Part shown: one piece after another, positions 17,393 through 24,076 of the stretch
Layout: each line of letters opens with the position of its first letter
Numbering within the stretch: the first letter of the stretch is position 1
Assembly (NCBI RefSeq): GCF_000518545.1
Contig: NZ_JADU01000010.1
Span: 1-64,000 of the forward strand
DNA length: 64,000 nucleotides
Reading direction: 5' to 3'
From: Hallella seregens ATCC 51272
Lineage (GTDB): Bacteria > Bacteroidota > Bacteroidia > Bacteroidales > Bacteroidaceae
Translations under genes and position numbers: made by a program
Notes under the pieces: generated by a model
Told to the model about the DNA's origin: nothing
Databases searched by the model: none
Seen by the model: the letters and a program-made list of their open reading frames with translations, nothing else

Positions 17393-19510
17393 ATGAACAC
17401 AAAACCTTTCAACCAGCGCACTGCGCTTGTCTTCAAACACTTCAACCGCAAGGGCTACAGCCTCTTTGCCGCCTTGGGCAAAGAGGTGCTCATCAGCGTG
17501 CTGAGTGTCGCGACCCTGACCCATGCCAAGGCCGACGGCATTGCCACACGCCCCTTGATGGAGCCCGACTCGGTGAGTTTTGGAGAGCAACGCATCGACG
17601 AAGTCCAAGTCATGGGCTCGCGCGCACCGCTGACTGCCTTGCAGTCGGCCAAGATCGTTGAGGTGATTTCGCGCGACGACATCAACCGTGCCGAGGCGCA
17701 AACCATCAACGACATCCTGAAACTATCCACCGGCGTCGACGTCCGTCAGCGCGGTGGATTTGGTGTACAGACGGACATCTCCATCAACGGCGGCACATTC
17801 GACCAGCTGACGATACTGCTCAACGGCGTTCCGTTGTCCAGTCCGCAGACGGGACACAACGCAGCCGACTTCCCCGTCTCGCTCTCAGACATAGAGCGCA
17901 TCGAGGTGCTCGAGGGGGGCGCGGCACGCGTCTTCGGCTCGTCGGCCTTCAGCGGCGCCATCAACATCGTGACGCGGCCCGCCCGCACCATGCGTCTGCG
18001 GGTGGCGGCCGAGGGCGGTTCGTTCGGCACAGTGGGCGGCGAGGCCTTGCTGGGCTGGGCTCCCAAGGCCAACCTCACGGCCCCGCTGGCCACCCACCAC
18101 CAGCTCTCGGGGGGCTACGTGCGGAGCGACGGCGGCACGGCCAACTCGGCCTTCACCAAGCGGCGCGCCTTCTACCAGGGCGACGTGGAGGGCCGATGGG
18201 CCGACGTGAGCTGGCAGACGGGCCTCTCCTCGCAGGACTATGGGGCCAACACGTTCTACTCGGCCAGGTTTCCGAACCAGTATGAGGAGACGCGCCGACT
18301 CGTGGCCTCGGTGGGCGCCGTGGTGCGGCCGTTGGCCGACAGCGAGAGCCGCTGGGGCCGGTCGCTGCGGCTGCAGCCCATGGTCTACGGGCACCGCGAC
18401 TACGACCACTACCAGCTCACCCGCGGACAGCAGGGCGCCAAGGCCGGCGAAAACTATCACCGCACGGACGTCTACGGAGCCTCCCTCAACCTCACGGCCG
18501 ACTGGCTGCTGGGCAAGACGGCCGTGGGAGCCGACCTGCGCAAGGAGCACATCCGCTCCACGGCCTACGGCGAGCTGCTGGACGAGGCCCGATGGAAACC
18601 CATCCACGGCTCCGACCGCCGGTACACCCGCGAGGGCAACCGCACCAACACGAGCCTCTTTCTGGAGCACAACGTCATCGTGGGCGGCCTCACGCTCTCG
18701 GCCGGACTCATGGCCAACCGCAACACAGGGCTCGACCGGCGCTTCCGCCTCTACCCGGGCATCGACGTGAGCTACCGCCCCGGCGACGCCTGGAAGCTGT
18801 ATGCCGGCTGGAACAAGGCCTTGCGCGTGCCTACGTTCACCGATCTCTACACCGACAACCCTGCCCAACAGGGCGACCCCACGCTCAAACCCGAGCGCAA
18901 CTCCACGTTCAAGCTGGGCGCGCGCTACCGCACAACAGGGCTGGAGACCACGGCCAGCGCCTTCCACAGCAAGGGCAACGACCTGATAGACTGGGTGTAC
19001 GAGACTGCCGCCTCGACCAAATACAAGGCCATGAACATTGGCAAGCTCGACAATATGGGCCTCGGTCTCGACGCCACGCTCGACCTCTCGACCCTGTTCC
19101 ATCTGGGCAAGGTTCAAGGTTCAACCCCCAAGGCTCAAAGCTCAAAGCCCAAAGTCGAAAGCCCGCCCGTGCTGCTGAAGCTGGGCTATGCCTACATCCA
19201 TCAGCACCACGAGACCACGCGCAGCATCCACCGCTCGCTCTACGCGCTGGAATACCTGCGCCACAAGGTCGTGGCCGAACTCTCCCACCCCGTCATTTCG
19301 CGGCTTTCGGCCTCGTGGGCCCTGCGCTGGCAGCAGCGCATGAACGGCTACCACCCCTATGCCAAGCTCGACGGAAAGCTCGCGTGGACCGAGCGCACGT
19401 GGCAGCTTTACGTCAAGGCCGACAACCTGACTTGCCACCGCTACTACGACCTCGGCACCGTGAGGCAGCCGGGGCTGTGGGTCATGGCGGGCGCCAGCCT
19501 CACCCTCTGA
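17393..19510 (+). CDS. TonB-dependent outer-membrane receptor, BtuB/CirA-like
   Basis: 705 residues from the ATG at 17393. The N terminus is long and basic before a hydrophobic export segment (GKEVLISVLSVATLTHA). It is followed by a TonB-box-like stretch (RIDEVQVMGSR), a plug domain at about 70-180 (INDILKLSTGVDVRQRGGFG; IERIEVLEGGAARVFGSSAF) and a 22-strand-type barrel ending in a hydrophobic C-terminal strand (LWVMAGASLTL). There is no carboxypeptidase-like extension, so it is not a SusC. Architecture matches cobalamin or siderophore receptors; the ligand is unknown. A heptanucleotide repeat interrupts the barrel at about residues 573-590. A separate divergent GH51 gene lies upstream. Confidence 0.85.
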   Translation: MNTKPFNQRTALVFKHFNRKGYSLFAALGKEVLISVLSVATLTHAKADGIATRPLMEPDSVSFGEQRIDEVQVMGSRAPLTALQSAKIVEVISRDDINRAEAQTINDILKLSTGVDVRQRGGFGVQTDISINGGTFDQLTILLNGVPLSSPQTGHNAADFPVSLSDIERIEVLEGGAARVFGSSAFSGAINIVTRPARTMRLRVAAEGGSFGTVGGEALLGWAPKANLTAPLATHHQLSGGYVRSDGGTANSAFTKRRAFYQGDVEGRWADVSWQTGLSSQDYGANTFYSARFPNQYEETRRLVASVGAVVRPLADSESRWGRSLRLQPMVYGHRDYDHYQLTRGQQGAKAGENYHRTDVYGASLNLTADWLLGKTAVGADLRKEHIRSTAYGELLDEARWKPIHGSDRRYTREGNRTNTSLFLEHNVIVGGLTLSAGLMANRNTGLDRRFRLYPGIDVSYRPGDAWKLYAGWNKALRVPTFTDLYTDNPAQQGDPTLKPERNSTFKLGARYRTTGLETTASAFHSKGNDLIDWVYETAASTKYKAMNIGKLDNMGLGLDATLDLSTLFHLGKVQGSTPKAQSSKPKVESPPVLLKLGYAYIHQHHETTRSIHRSLYALEYLRHKVVAELSHPVISRLSASWALRWQQRMNGYHPYAKLDGKLAWTERTWQLYVKADNLTCHRYYDLGTVRQPGLWVMAGASLTL
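19111..19159 (+). repeat. Seven tandem heptanucleotides inside the receptor gene
   Basis: Seven consecutive 7-mers: GGTTCAA twice, then CCCCCAA, GGCTCAA, AGCTCAA, AGCCCAA and AGTCGAA. Total 49 bp, in a coding sequence. It encodes a polar Gln/Ser/Lys/Pro-rich stretch (VQGSTPKAQSSKPKVES) placed between barrel strands. A gain or loss of one copy would shift the frame. Confidence 0.8.
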
Positions 19511-19548
19511 ATGCGGCAGCGGCCGGCCGTCGGCCAGCCATTGCGCCG

Positions 19549-19680
19549 TCAACGCGTCGCCGTCACGGCGTAATCGCCGCGCCGTTACACCGCAATCGCA
19601 ACACGATTACACCGCCATCGCGACACGGCTGCACCGCCATTGCGACACGGCAAAACAGCCATGGCGATTCACCTTGCAGG
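19549..19680. repeat. Degenerate 22-bp tandem array (copy 1)
   Basis: Six units with exact 22-bp phase, starting at 19549, 19571, 19593, 19615, 19637 and 19659. The best preserved unit has CAATCGCAACACG followed by ATTACACCG. Sibling units keep ATCGC, CACG and TACACCG at the same offsets. It fills the convergent gap between the receptor gene and dnaA. The same unit family recurs near 35.1-35.4 and 49.9 kb. Confidence 0.75.
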
Positions 19681-19710
19681 GCCACACCCCGTGTACGGCC
19701 GCCAAAACCC

Positions 19711-19739
19711 AGCCCTTGGCCAACGGCCAGGGGCTTTTT
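19711..19739 (+). terminator. Terminator of the BtuB-like receptor gene
   Basis: An 11-bp stem AGCCCTTGGCC / GGCCAGGGGCT (one G-T pair) with loop AAC, followed by TTTT. It faces the receptor gene across the 22-bp array. Confidence 0.82.
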
Positions 19740-19773
19740 CATGGAAAAAACGTGAATGGACGGCTCGTGCAAC

Positions 19774-19804
19774 AAAAAAGCTCAAGGGGCTACCCCTTGA
19801 GCTT
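19774..19804 (-). terminator. dnaA terminator overlapping the stop codon
   Basis: A perfect 12-bp stem AAGCTCAAGGGG / CCCCTTGAGCTT (19778-19804) followed on the minus strand by a T-run. The 3-nt loop (19790-19792) is the dnaA stop codon TAG itself. Confidence 0.85.
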
Positions 19805-21199
19805 GAAAGAATTCTCGATGCTCATCATTTCCTCGCTGAATGCCCCGTCCACCTGCATGCGCTTCTCCACCTGCGCGCAACTGTGAATCACGGTAGAGTG
19901 GTCTCGGTTGCCCACGAGCTTGCCAATGCGGCTGGCCGGCATCTTGGTGTACTTCTGTGCAAGGTACATCGATACCTGGCGGGCCGTCACAAAGTCGCGC
20001 TTGCGGCTCTTGGAGTTGACCTGGGCCACGGTGACGTTGTAGTGGGTGCACACCTTGTCCATAATGTCGTCGACGGTGAGCGGCGTGTCGTCCACCTTGA
20101 CGGCGCGCTTGATGATACGCTCGGCCAGCCGCATGTCAACGTTGCAGTCGTAGACGATGGAATAGGCCATGAGCGAGTTGATGACGCCCTGCAGGTCGCG
20201 AACGCTGCCGCTGGCCGTCTCGGCAATGTACTGTACGACGTCGCGCGGAATCTTGAGGCCGTCGCGATGAATCTTGTTTTCGAGGATGTCGATGCAGAGC
20301 TGCGTGTTGGGCTTCTCGAGCTCGGCGATGAGGCCGCAGGAGAAACGGGTGAGCAAACGGTCGGGCATGCCCTTGAGATCAACGGGCGGACGGTCGGAGG
20401 CAAGGATGATGCGCTTGCCGTTGCGGAAGAGATGGTTGAAGATGTGGAAGAACGTTTCCTGCGTCTTCACGGCCGTAGCCCACTCCTGGATGTCGTCCAC
20501 GATGAGCATATCGATGGTTTGATAGAAGCCGATGAAGTCGTTGATCTTGTTCTGCATCTGGGCATTGGTGTACTGAACCTGAAACAGACGCGCGCTGACA
20601 TAGAGCACGCGCTTCTGCGGATAGAGCTGGCGGGCGTGCACGCCAATGGCATTAATGAGGTGGGTTTTGCCGCAGCCCGACGGCCCGTAGATGAACATCG
20701 GGTTGAATTGCATGGTGTTGGGGTGCTCGGCAATGGACATGCCCACCGAGCGTGGCAGCTTGTTGCTGTCGCCCTCGATATAGTTGTTGAAAGTGAGGTG
20801 CGGGTTGAGCTGGGAGTCGATTTGCTGCGGACGCGCGGCGTCGAGCACCGTGGGGCTCTGGTTGGCCCGGCTGCGGGGGGCGGGTTGCTCCACGGCATCG
20901 GCCATGTCGGAGGCAATGTCCTGCGAGAGGTTGTGCTCCTTGTCGGTCACTACATGGTAGGTCAGGTGGATGCCGGCCCCGAAACACTTCTCCAATACCG
21001 TGCCCAACAGCCCGATAAACTTCTCTTCAAGATAGTTGTAGACATAGGGGCTGGGCAAGCAAATGTGCACCGTCTTGTCGGCTTCGTCGAAGCACTGGAA
21101 GACGATGGGCTTGAACCAAGTATTGTATATCTGCTCGGAGACATTCTCTCGAATCAGTGCGAGAGACCTGCCCCAGCGGGCATCCGCGTTCACTTTCAT
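19790..21199 (-). CDS. dnaA: Chromosomal replication initiator DnaA
   Basis: 469 residues from the ATG at 21199 (MKVNADARWGRSLALIREN). A GTG at 21229 in the same frame would add ten residues, but family members start close to the conserved tryptophan, so the ATG is preferred. Domain I contains YNTWFKPI and is followed by a linker at about 95-135. The AAA+ domain has Walker A GPSGCGKTH (172-180) and Walker B MLIVDDIQEW. The C-terminal helix-turn-helix DNA-binding domain carries ASRIGKLVGNRDHSTVIHS. It unwinds oriC. I see no cluster of DnaA boxes on either side, so the origin is probably elsewhere. Confidence 0.96.
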   Translation of the reverse strand: MKVNADARWGRSLALIRENVSEQIYNTWFKPIVFQCFDEADKTVHICLPSPYVYNYLEEKFIGLLGTVLEKCFGAGIHLTYHVVTDKEHNLSQDIASDMADAVEQPAPRSRANQSPTVLDAARPQQIDSQLNPHLTFNNYIEGDSNKLPRSVGMSIAEHPNTMQFNPMFIYGPSGCGKTHLINAIGVHARQLYPQKRVLYVSARLFQVQYTNAQMQNKINDFIGFYQTIDMLIVDDIQEWATAVKTQETFFHIFNHLFRNGKRIILASDRPPVDLKGMPDRLLTRFSCGLIAELEKPNTQLCIDILENKIHRDGLKIPRDVVQYIAETASGSVRDLQGVINSLMAYSIVYDCNVDMRLAERIIKRAVKVDDTPLTVDDIMDKVCTHYNVTVAQVNSKSRKRDFVTARQVSMYLAQKYTKMPASRIGKLVGNRDHSTVIHSCAQVEKRMQVDGAFSEEMMSIENSFKLKG

Positions 21200-21263
21200 G
21201 TGCAAAAGGAGGTTTAGGACCTGCTCCACCGAGTGCCGGCGGCTCTTAGTCTTATTGCGATTG

Positions 21264-21295
21264 CAAATTTAGCAAAGTTTTCCGGCCCACACAAA
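21264..21295 (-). promoter_or_regulatory. dnaA promoter (-33 and -7 boxes)
   Basis: On the minus strand TTTG (21292-21295), 20 bp, then TAAATTTG (21264-21271): an exact match to the Bacteroidota promoter layout. It implies a 5' leader of about 60 nt before the ATG at 21199. Confidence 0.75.
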
Positions 21296-21296
21296 T

Positions 21297-21330
21297 GATG
21301 CCGAAAAGCCCGTAAAGGCCGTTCGGCATC
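21297..21330. promoter_or_regulatory. 34-bp inverted repeat next to the dnaA -33 box
   Basis: GATGCCGAA at 21297-21305 pairs perfectly with TTCGGCATC at 21322-21330. It begins one base from the dnaA -33 element. It could be an operator site or a terminator for the upstream mce transcript, though no T-run follows on the minus strand. Confidence 0.55.
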
Positions 21331-21435
21331 TAACTTGCTTAGTGTGGGAAGATTAGGGACGGCTTGGGCAAAACGTTAAAAAAACACAACTTTCACCCGT
21401 CCGCGCGGCCGTCCACGGCGTGCCCGCCTGGGCAT

Positions 21436-22359
21436 TTACCTGTTCTTGCGCCCGAAGAGCGAGAAGTGCACGTAGCGCGACGGATGGGCCTTGAGGTTGA
21501 CCAGCAACGAGTCGGCGCTCTGCATCGTGGCGTTGAGGTTGTTGTAGAGGGCGGGGTCGTTCATGAGCAGCCCCAGTGTTCCCTCGCCGTTGTTGAGGCG
21601 GTCGGTGATGCTCTGCACGTTGGCCAGCGTCCGGTCTACCTTGGCCATGGTGCCCTGCACGTCGACGGCGGCCAGGTTTTCCGTCAGGCGCGAGGTGTTG
21701 TCGAGCGTTGTCCCGGCCTTGGCCAGGGCCGCGTCGGCCTTGTTCATCAGGCCCGGCATGCGGGCATTGAGCCCGGCCATGAGGGTGTTGAGGCTGCGCG
21801 TGGTGGTGGTGAGGTTGCCCGAGATGGTCTCTACATTGTGCAGCGACCGGGCCAGGGCGGGGTCGGCCAGCAGCGCGTTGACGCTGGCCAGTATGCTGTC
21901 CAGCTTGGGCAGCATCTGCTGCACGGTGGGCATCAGGGCGCCGATGGAGCCCATGAGGCCGCCGTTGATGGCTCCCACCAGCGTGTCGCCCGGCTCCACG
22001 CGGTCACGCGGGTTGTTGGCCAGCAGCAGGTTCATCTTGACATTGCCCATGAGGTCGCTCACAATCTCGGCCGAGGAGCCGCGGGGGATGCGCAGGTTGT
22101 TGTCCACATCGAAGCGGACCACCACCTCGCCGTTGCCCTCGTAGTCGTAGTCGATGCCCTTGACCACACCCACTTGGTAGCCGTCGGCATAGATGGGGTT
22201 GGAAGCCGACAGACCGCTGATGTCGCGGAACTTGATGAAATAGGAGCTGTCGTTGGAGAACAGCGACATGCCCTTCAGGAAATTGAGCCCGAAGAACAGC
22301 AAAACGATGCCGACAATGGCGACTATCGCAATCTTGACTTCTTTGGTAAAAAACTTCAT
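21436..22359 (-). CDS. Mce/MlaD-family phospholipid transport protein
   Basis: 307 residues. One N-terminal membrane anchor (IAIVAIVGIVLLFFGLNFL) is followed by the MCE/MlaD beta-barrel domain at about 38-120 (YFIKFRDISGLSASNPIYADG; IPRGSSAEIVSDLMGNVKM). The C-terminal half is a long helical region of repeated leucine-rich segments, as in other single-MCE proteins. MlaD-type hexamers sit in the inner membrane and carry phospholipids between membranes with an ABC transporter. No mlaE/mlaF permease or ATPase is adjacent; in Bacteroidota these are usually at another site. It lies 15 bp after the amidase gene, likely co-transcribed. Confidence 0.88.
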   Translation of the reverse strand: MKFFTKEVKIAIVAIVGIVLLFFGLNFLKGMSLFSNDSSYFIKFRDISGLSASNPIYADGYQVGVVKGIDYDYEGNGEVVVRFDVDNNLRIPRGSSAEIVSDLMGNVKMNLLLANNPRDRVEPGDTLVGAINGGLMGSIGALMPTVQQMLPKLDSILASVNALLADPALARSLHNVETISGNLTTTTRSLNTLMAGLNARMPGLMNKADAALAKAGTTLDNTSRLTENLAAVDVQGTMAKVDRTLANVQSITDRLNNGEGTLGLLMNDPALYNNLNATMQSADSLLVNLKAHPSRYVHFSLFGRKNR

Positions 22360-22374
22360 AATCTGCTCTTTTGA

Positions 22375-23598
22375 CTACCGGTTGGCCTTGAACTCGCGGA
22401 TGCCTTGGTTCACATCCATCTTCTTTCCGTTCTTGAAGGCGATGATGAAACACTCGGGAAACTTCTCGAGTATCTGCTTGCGCAAGCGGTAGATCTCGTT
22501 ATAATTGTTGCTGGCACCGTAGGTATACTTGCGGACGCCTCCCTCCTCGAAGCACTCGCAGCCGTCGAGTCCCTTGAGACGCTTGTCGCCGGGAGCCAGG
22601 TGTGCGGTGCAGGAGAGTATCTGTATCTTGAAAACCGGACGGGCTTCATCGGGCTTGGACGCCGGCACAGCCGCACGCACCGGGGCCGGGCGGGGGCTCG
22701 TGGGGGCCGGTTGCGGCCTGGAGGGAGCCTGGCGGGCCGGGGCGGGCAGCACGGCGGGCACGTCGACCACCTGCCCCGACCGGTCGGCATCGCTGCTGCG
22801 ATAGGGCACAGTGATGTTGTCGTCGTACTTGTTCTTGTAGAGAATGAAAGCGTTGTACATGCCCTTGGCGTAGAGCGGCAGGGCGGCGTCCGAGTTGAGG
22901 AACTCCTCTTCGTCAGGAGTGGAGATGAAACCCAGCTCCAGCAGTGCGGAGGGCATGGAGGTGAGGCGCAGCACGGCCAGGTTGTTCTGGTGCGAACCGC
23001 CGTCCTGACGGCCCGTGGCACGGCACACCTCGCGCTGCATCAGCCGCGAGAGCTCCACGCTGCGCTCGCGGTTTTTGTCGGCAATGAACTCGAACATGAT
23101 GTCGCTCTCGGCTGAGCTGGCATCGAATCCGCGGTAAACCGTCTTGTAGTCTTTCTCCATAAAGATGACGGAATTCTCGCGTTTGGCCACATCGAGATTC
23201 TCGCGCAGACCCTTGTCGCCCGTGCGCTCGCCGCGCCCCAGCGTGTAGCTCTGGAAGCCGTGGGCGGTATGGATGCCGTCGAGGGCGTTGATGTGGATGG
23301 AGATAAAGAGGTCGGCCTTGTTGCGGTTGGCTATCCCGGCCCGTTCGTGCAGGGGGATGAAGACATCGGTCTTGCGGGTGTAGACCACACGCACGTCGGG
23401 ACAATTGGCCTCGACCATCTGGCCCAGGGCCAGCGCATACTTGAGGGTGAGGTCTTTTTCCTTGGAAAAGGCACCCGGCGCTCCATGGTCGTTGCCACCG
23501 TGGCCGGCATCGATAACCAGCGTGAAACGAGGGCTGGCGGCACGGGCCATAAGGGTGAAAGCCACGAGGGCAAGGAGTGGAAATACCTTTTTCAGCAT
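22375..23598 (-). CDS. N-acetylmuramoyl-L-alanine amidase with a C-terminal SPOR-like domain
   Basis: 407 residues. Signal peptide 1-20 (ending ARA). An Amidase_3 domain at about 24-230 carries the zinc ligands in VIDAGHGGNDHGAPG, in LFISIHINAL and the glutamate in ALLELGFIS. A Pro/Ala-rich linker at about 265-310 leads to a C-terminal SPOR-like domain (FKIQILSC ... YRLRKQILEKFPECFIIAFKNG). It cleaves the bond between MurNAc and the stem peptide, probably at division sites given the SPOR domain. It is co-transcribed with the downstream mce gene, a pairing seen in other Bacteroidales. Confidence 0.93.
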   Translation of the reverse strand: MLKKVFPLLALVAFTLMARAASPRFTLVIDAGHGGNDHGAPGAFSKEKDLTLKYALALGQMVEANCPDVRVVYTRKTDVFIPLHERAGIANRNKADLFISIHINALDGIHTAHGFQSYTLGRGERTGDKGLRENLDVAKRENSVIFMEKDYKTVYRGFDASSAESDIMFEFIADKNRERSVELSRLMQREVCRATGRQDGGSHQNNLAVLRLTSMPSALLELGFISTPDEEEFLNSDAALPLYAKGMYNAFILYKNKYDDNITVPYRSSDADRSGQVVDVPAVLPAPARQAPSRPQPAPTSPRPAPVRAAVPASKPDEARPVFKIQILSCTAHLAPGDKRLKGLDGCECFEEGGVRKYTYGASNNYNEIYRLRKQILEKFPECFIIAFKNGKKMDVNQGIREFKANR

Positions 23599-23655
23599 AT
23601 CAATTACGCAACTCTAAAATGGGCCCTGCATACGCCGAAAGGGCCAAATGTTTTG

Positions 23656-23663
23656 CAAAATTA
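23656..23663 (-). promoter_or_regulatory. -7 box of the amidase-mce unit
   Basis: TAATTTTG on the minus strand, 57 nt before the amidase ATG. The intervening leader contains a 6-bp inverted repeat GGCCCT/AGGGCC (23621-23644). Confidence 0.5.
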
Positions 23664-23683
23664 GTGAAAATCGGGGGGAAAAC

Positions 23684-24076
23684 CTAAAGAGGGCTTTCCG
23701 TTTTATCATTTATTAAATGTAATTCTACGCCCGCTCCCCGGCAGTCGGCCCCCATGGGCGGGTTGAGTTTGGTCAGATTGATGTCGAGACGGGCAATGGA
23801 CGGCCACGCGTGCATGAGACGGCGGCCGATGCGCGCCGCCACATGCTCGACCAGACGGGAGGGCACTTGCATCTCGGCGGCCGTGATCCGATAGACCTCG
23901 CCGTAGTTCACGGTGTCGGCCACATCGTCGGTTTCCATGGCCCGCGACACGTCAACGTGGAGACAAAGGTCCACTTCGTAGTCGTTGCCCGTGAGGCGTT
24001 CCTGCGCCTCCACACCGTGGCGGGCATGGAAGCGCAGGCCCCGCAGGTGAATGGCACTGTGTTGAAGACGCATCAT
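23684..24076 (-). CDS. folB: Dihydroneopterin aldolase FolB
   Basis: 130 residues from the ATG at 24076. The sequence ATGATG overlaps the nrdJ stop TGA, which fixes the start region. An alternative start three bases on is possible. Conserved features are IHLRGLRFHARHGVEAQER, the active-site region TVNYGEVY, LVEHVAARI and the final strand with NPPMGADCRGAGVEL. FolB splits 7,8-dihydroneopterin to 6-hydroxymethyl-dihydropterin in folate synthesis. It is translationally coupled to nrdJ, joining folate (needed for dTMP) with deoxynucleotide production. Confidence 0.92.
   Translation of the reverse strand: MMRLQHSAIHLRGLRFHARHGVEAQERLTGNDYEVDLCLHVDVSRAMETDDVADTVNYGEVYRITAAEMQVPSRLVEHVAARIGRRLMHAWPSIARLDINLTKLNPPMGADCRGAGVELHLINDKTESPL

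Noticed and set aside
19511..21435. Replication origin beside dnaA
   Set aside because: I looked for TTATCCACA-type DnaA boxes and an AT-rich unwinding region on both sides of dnaA and found neither.
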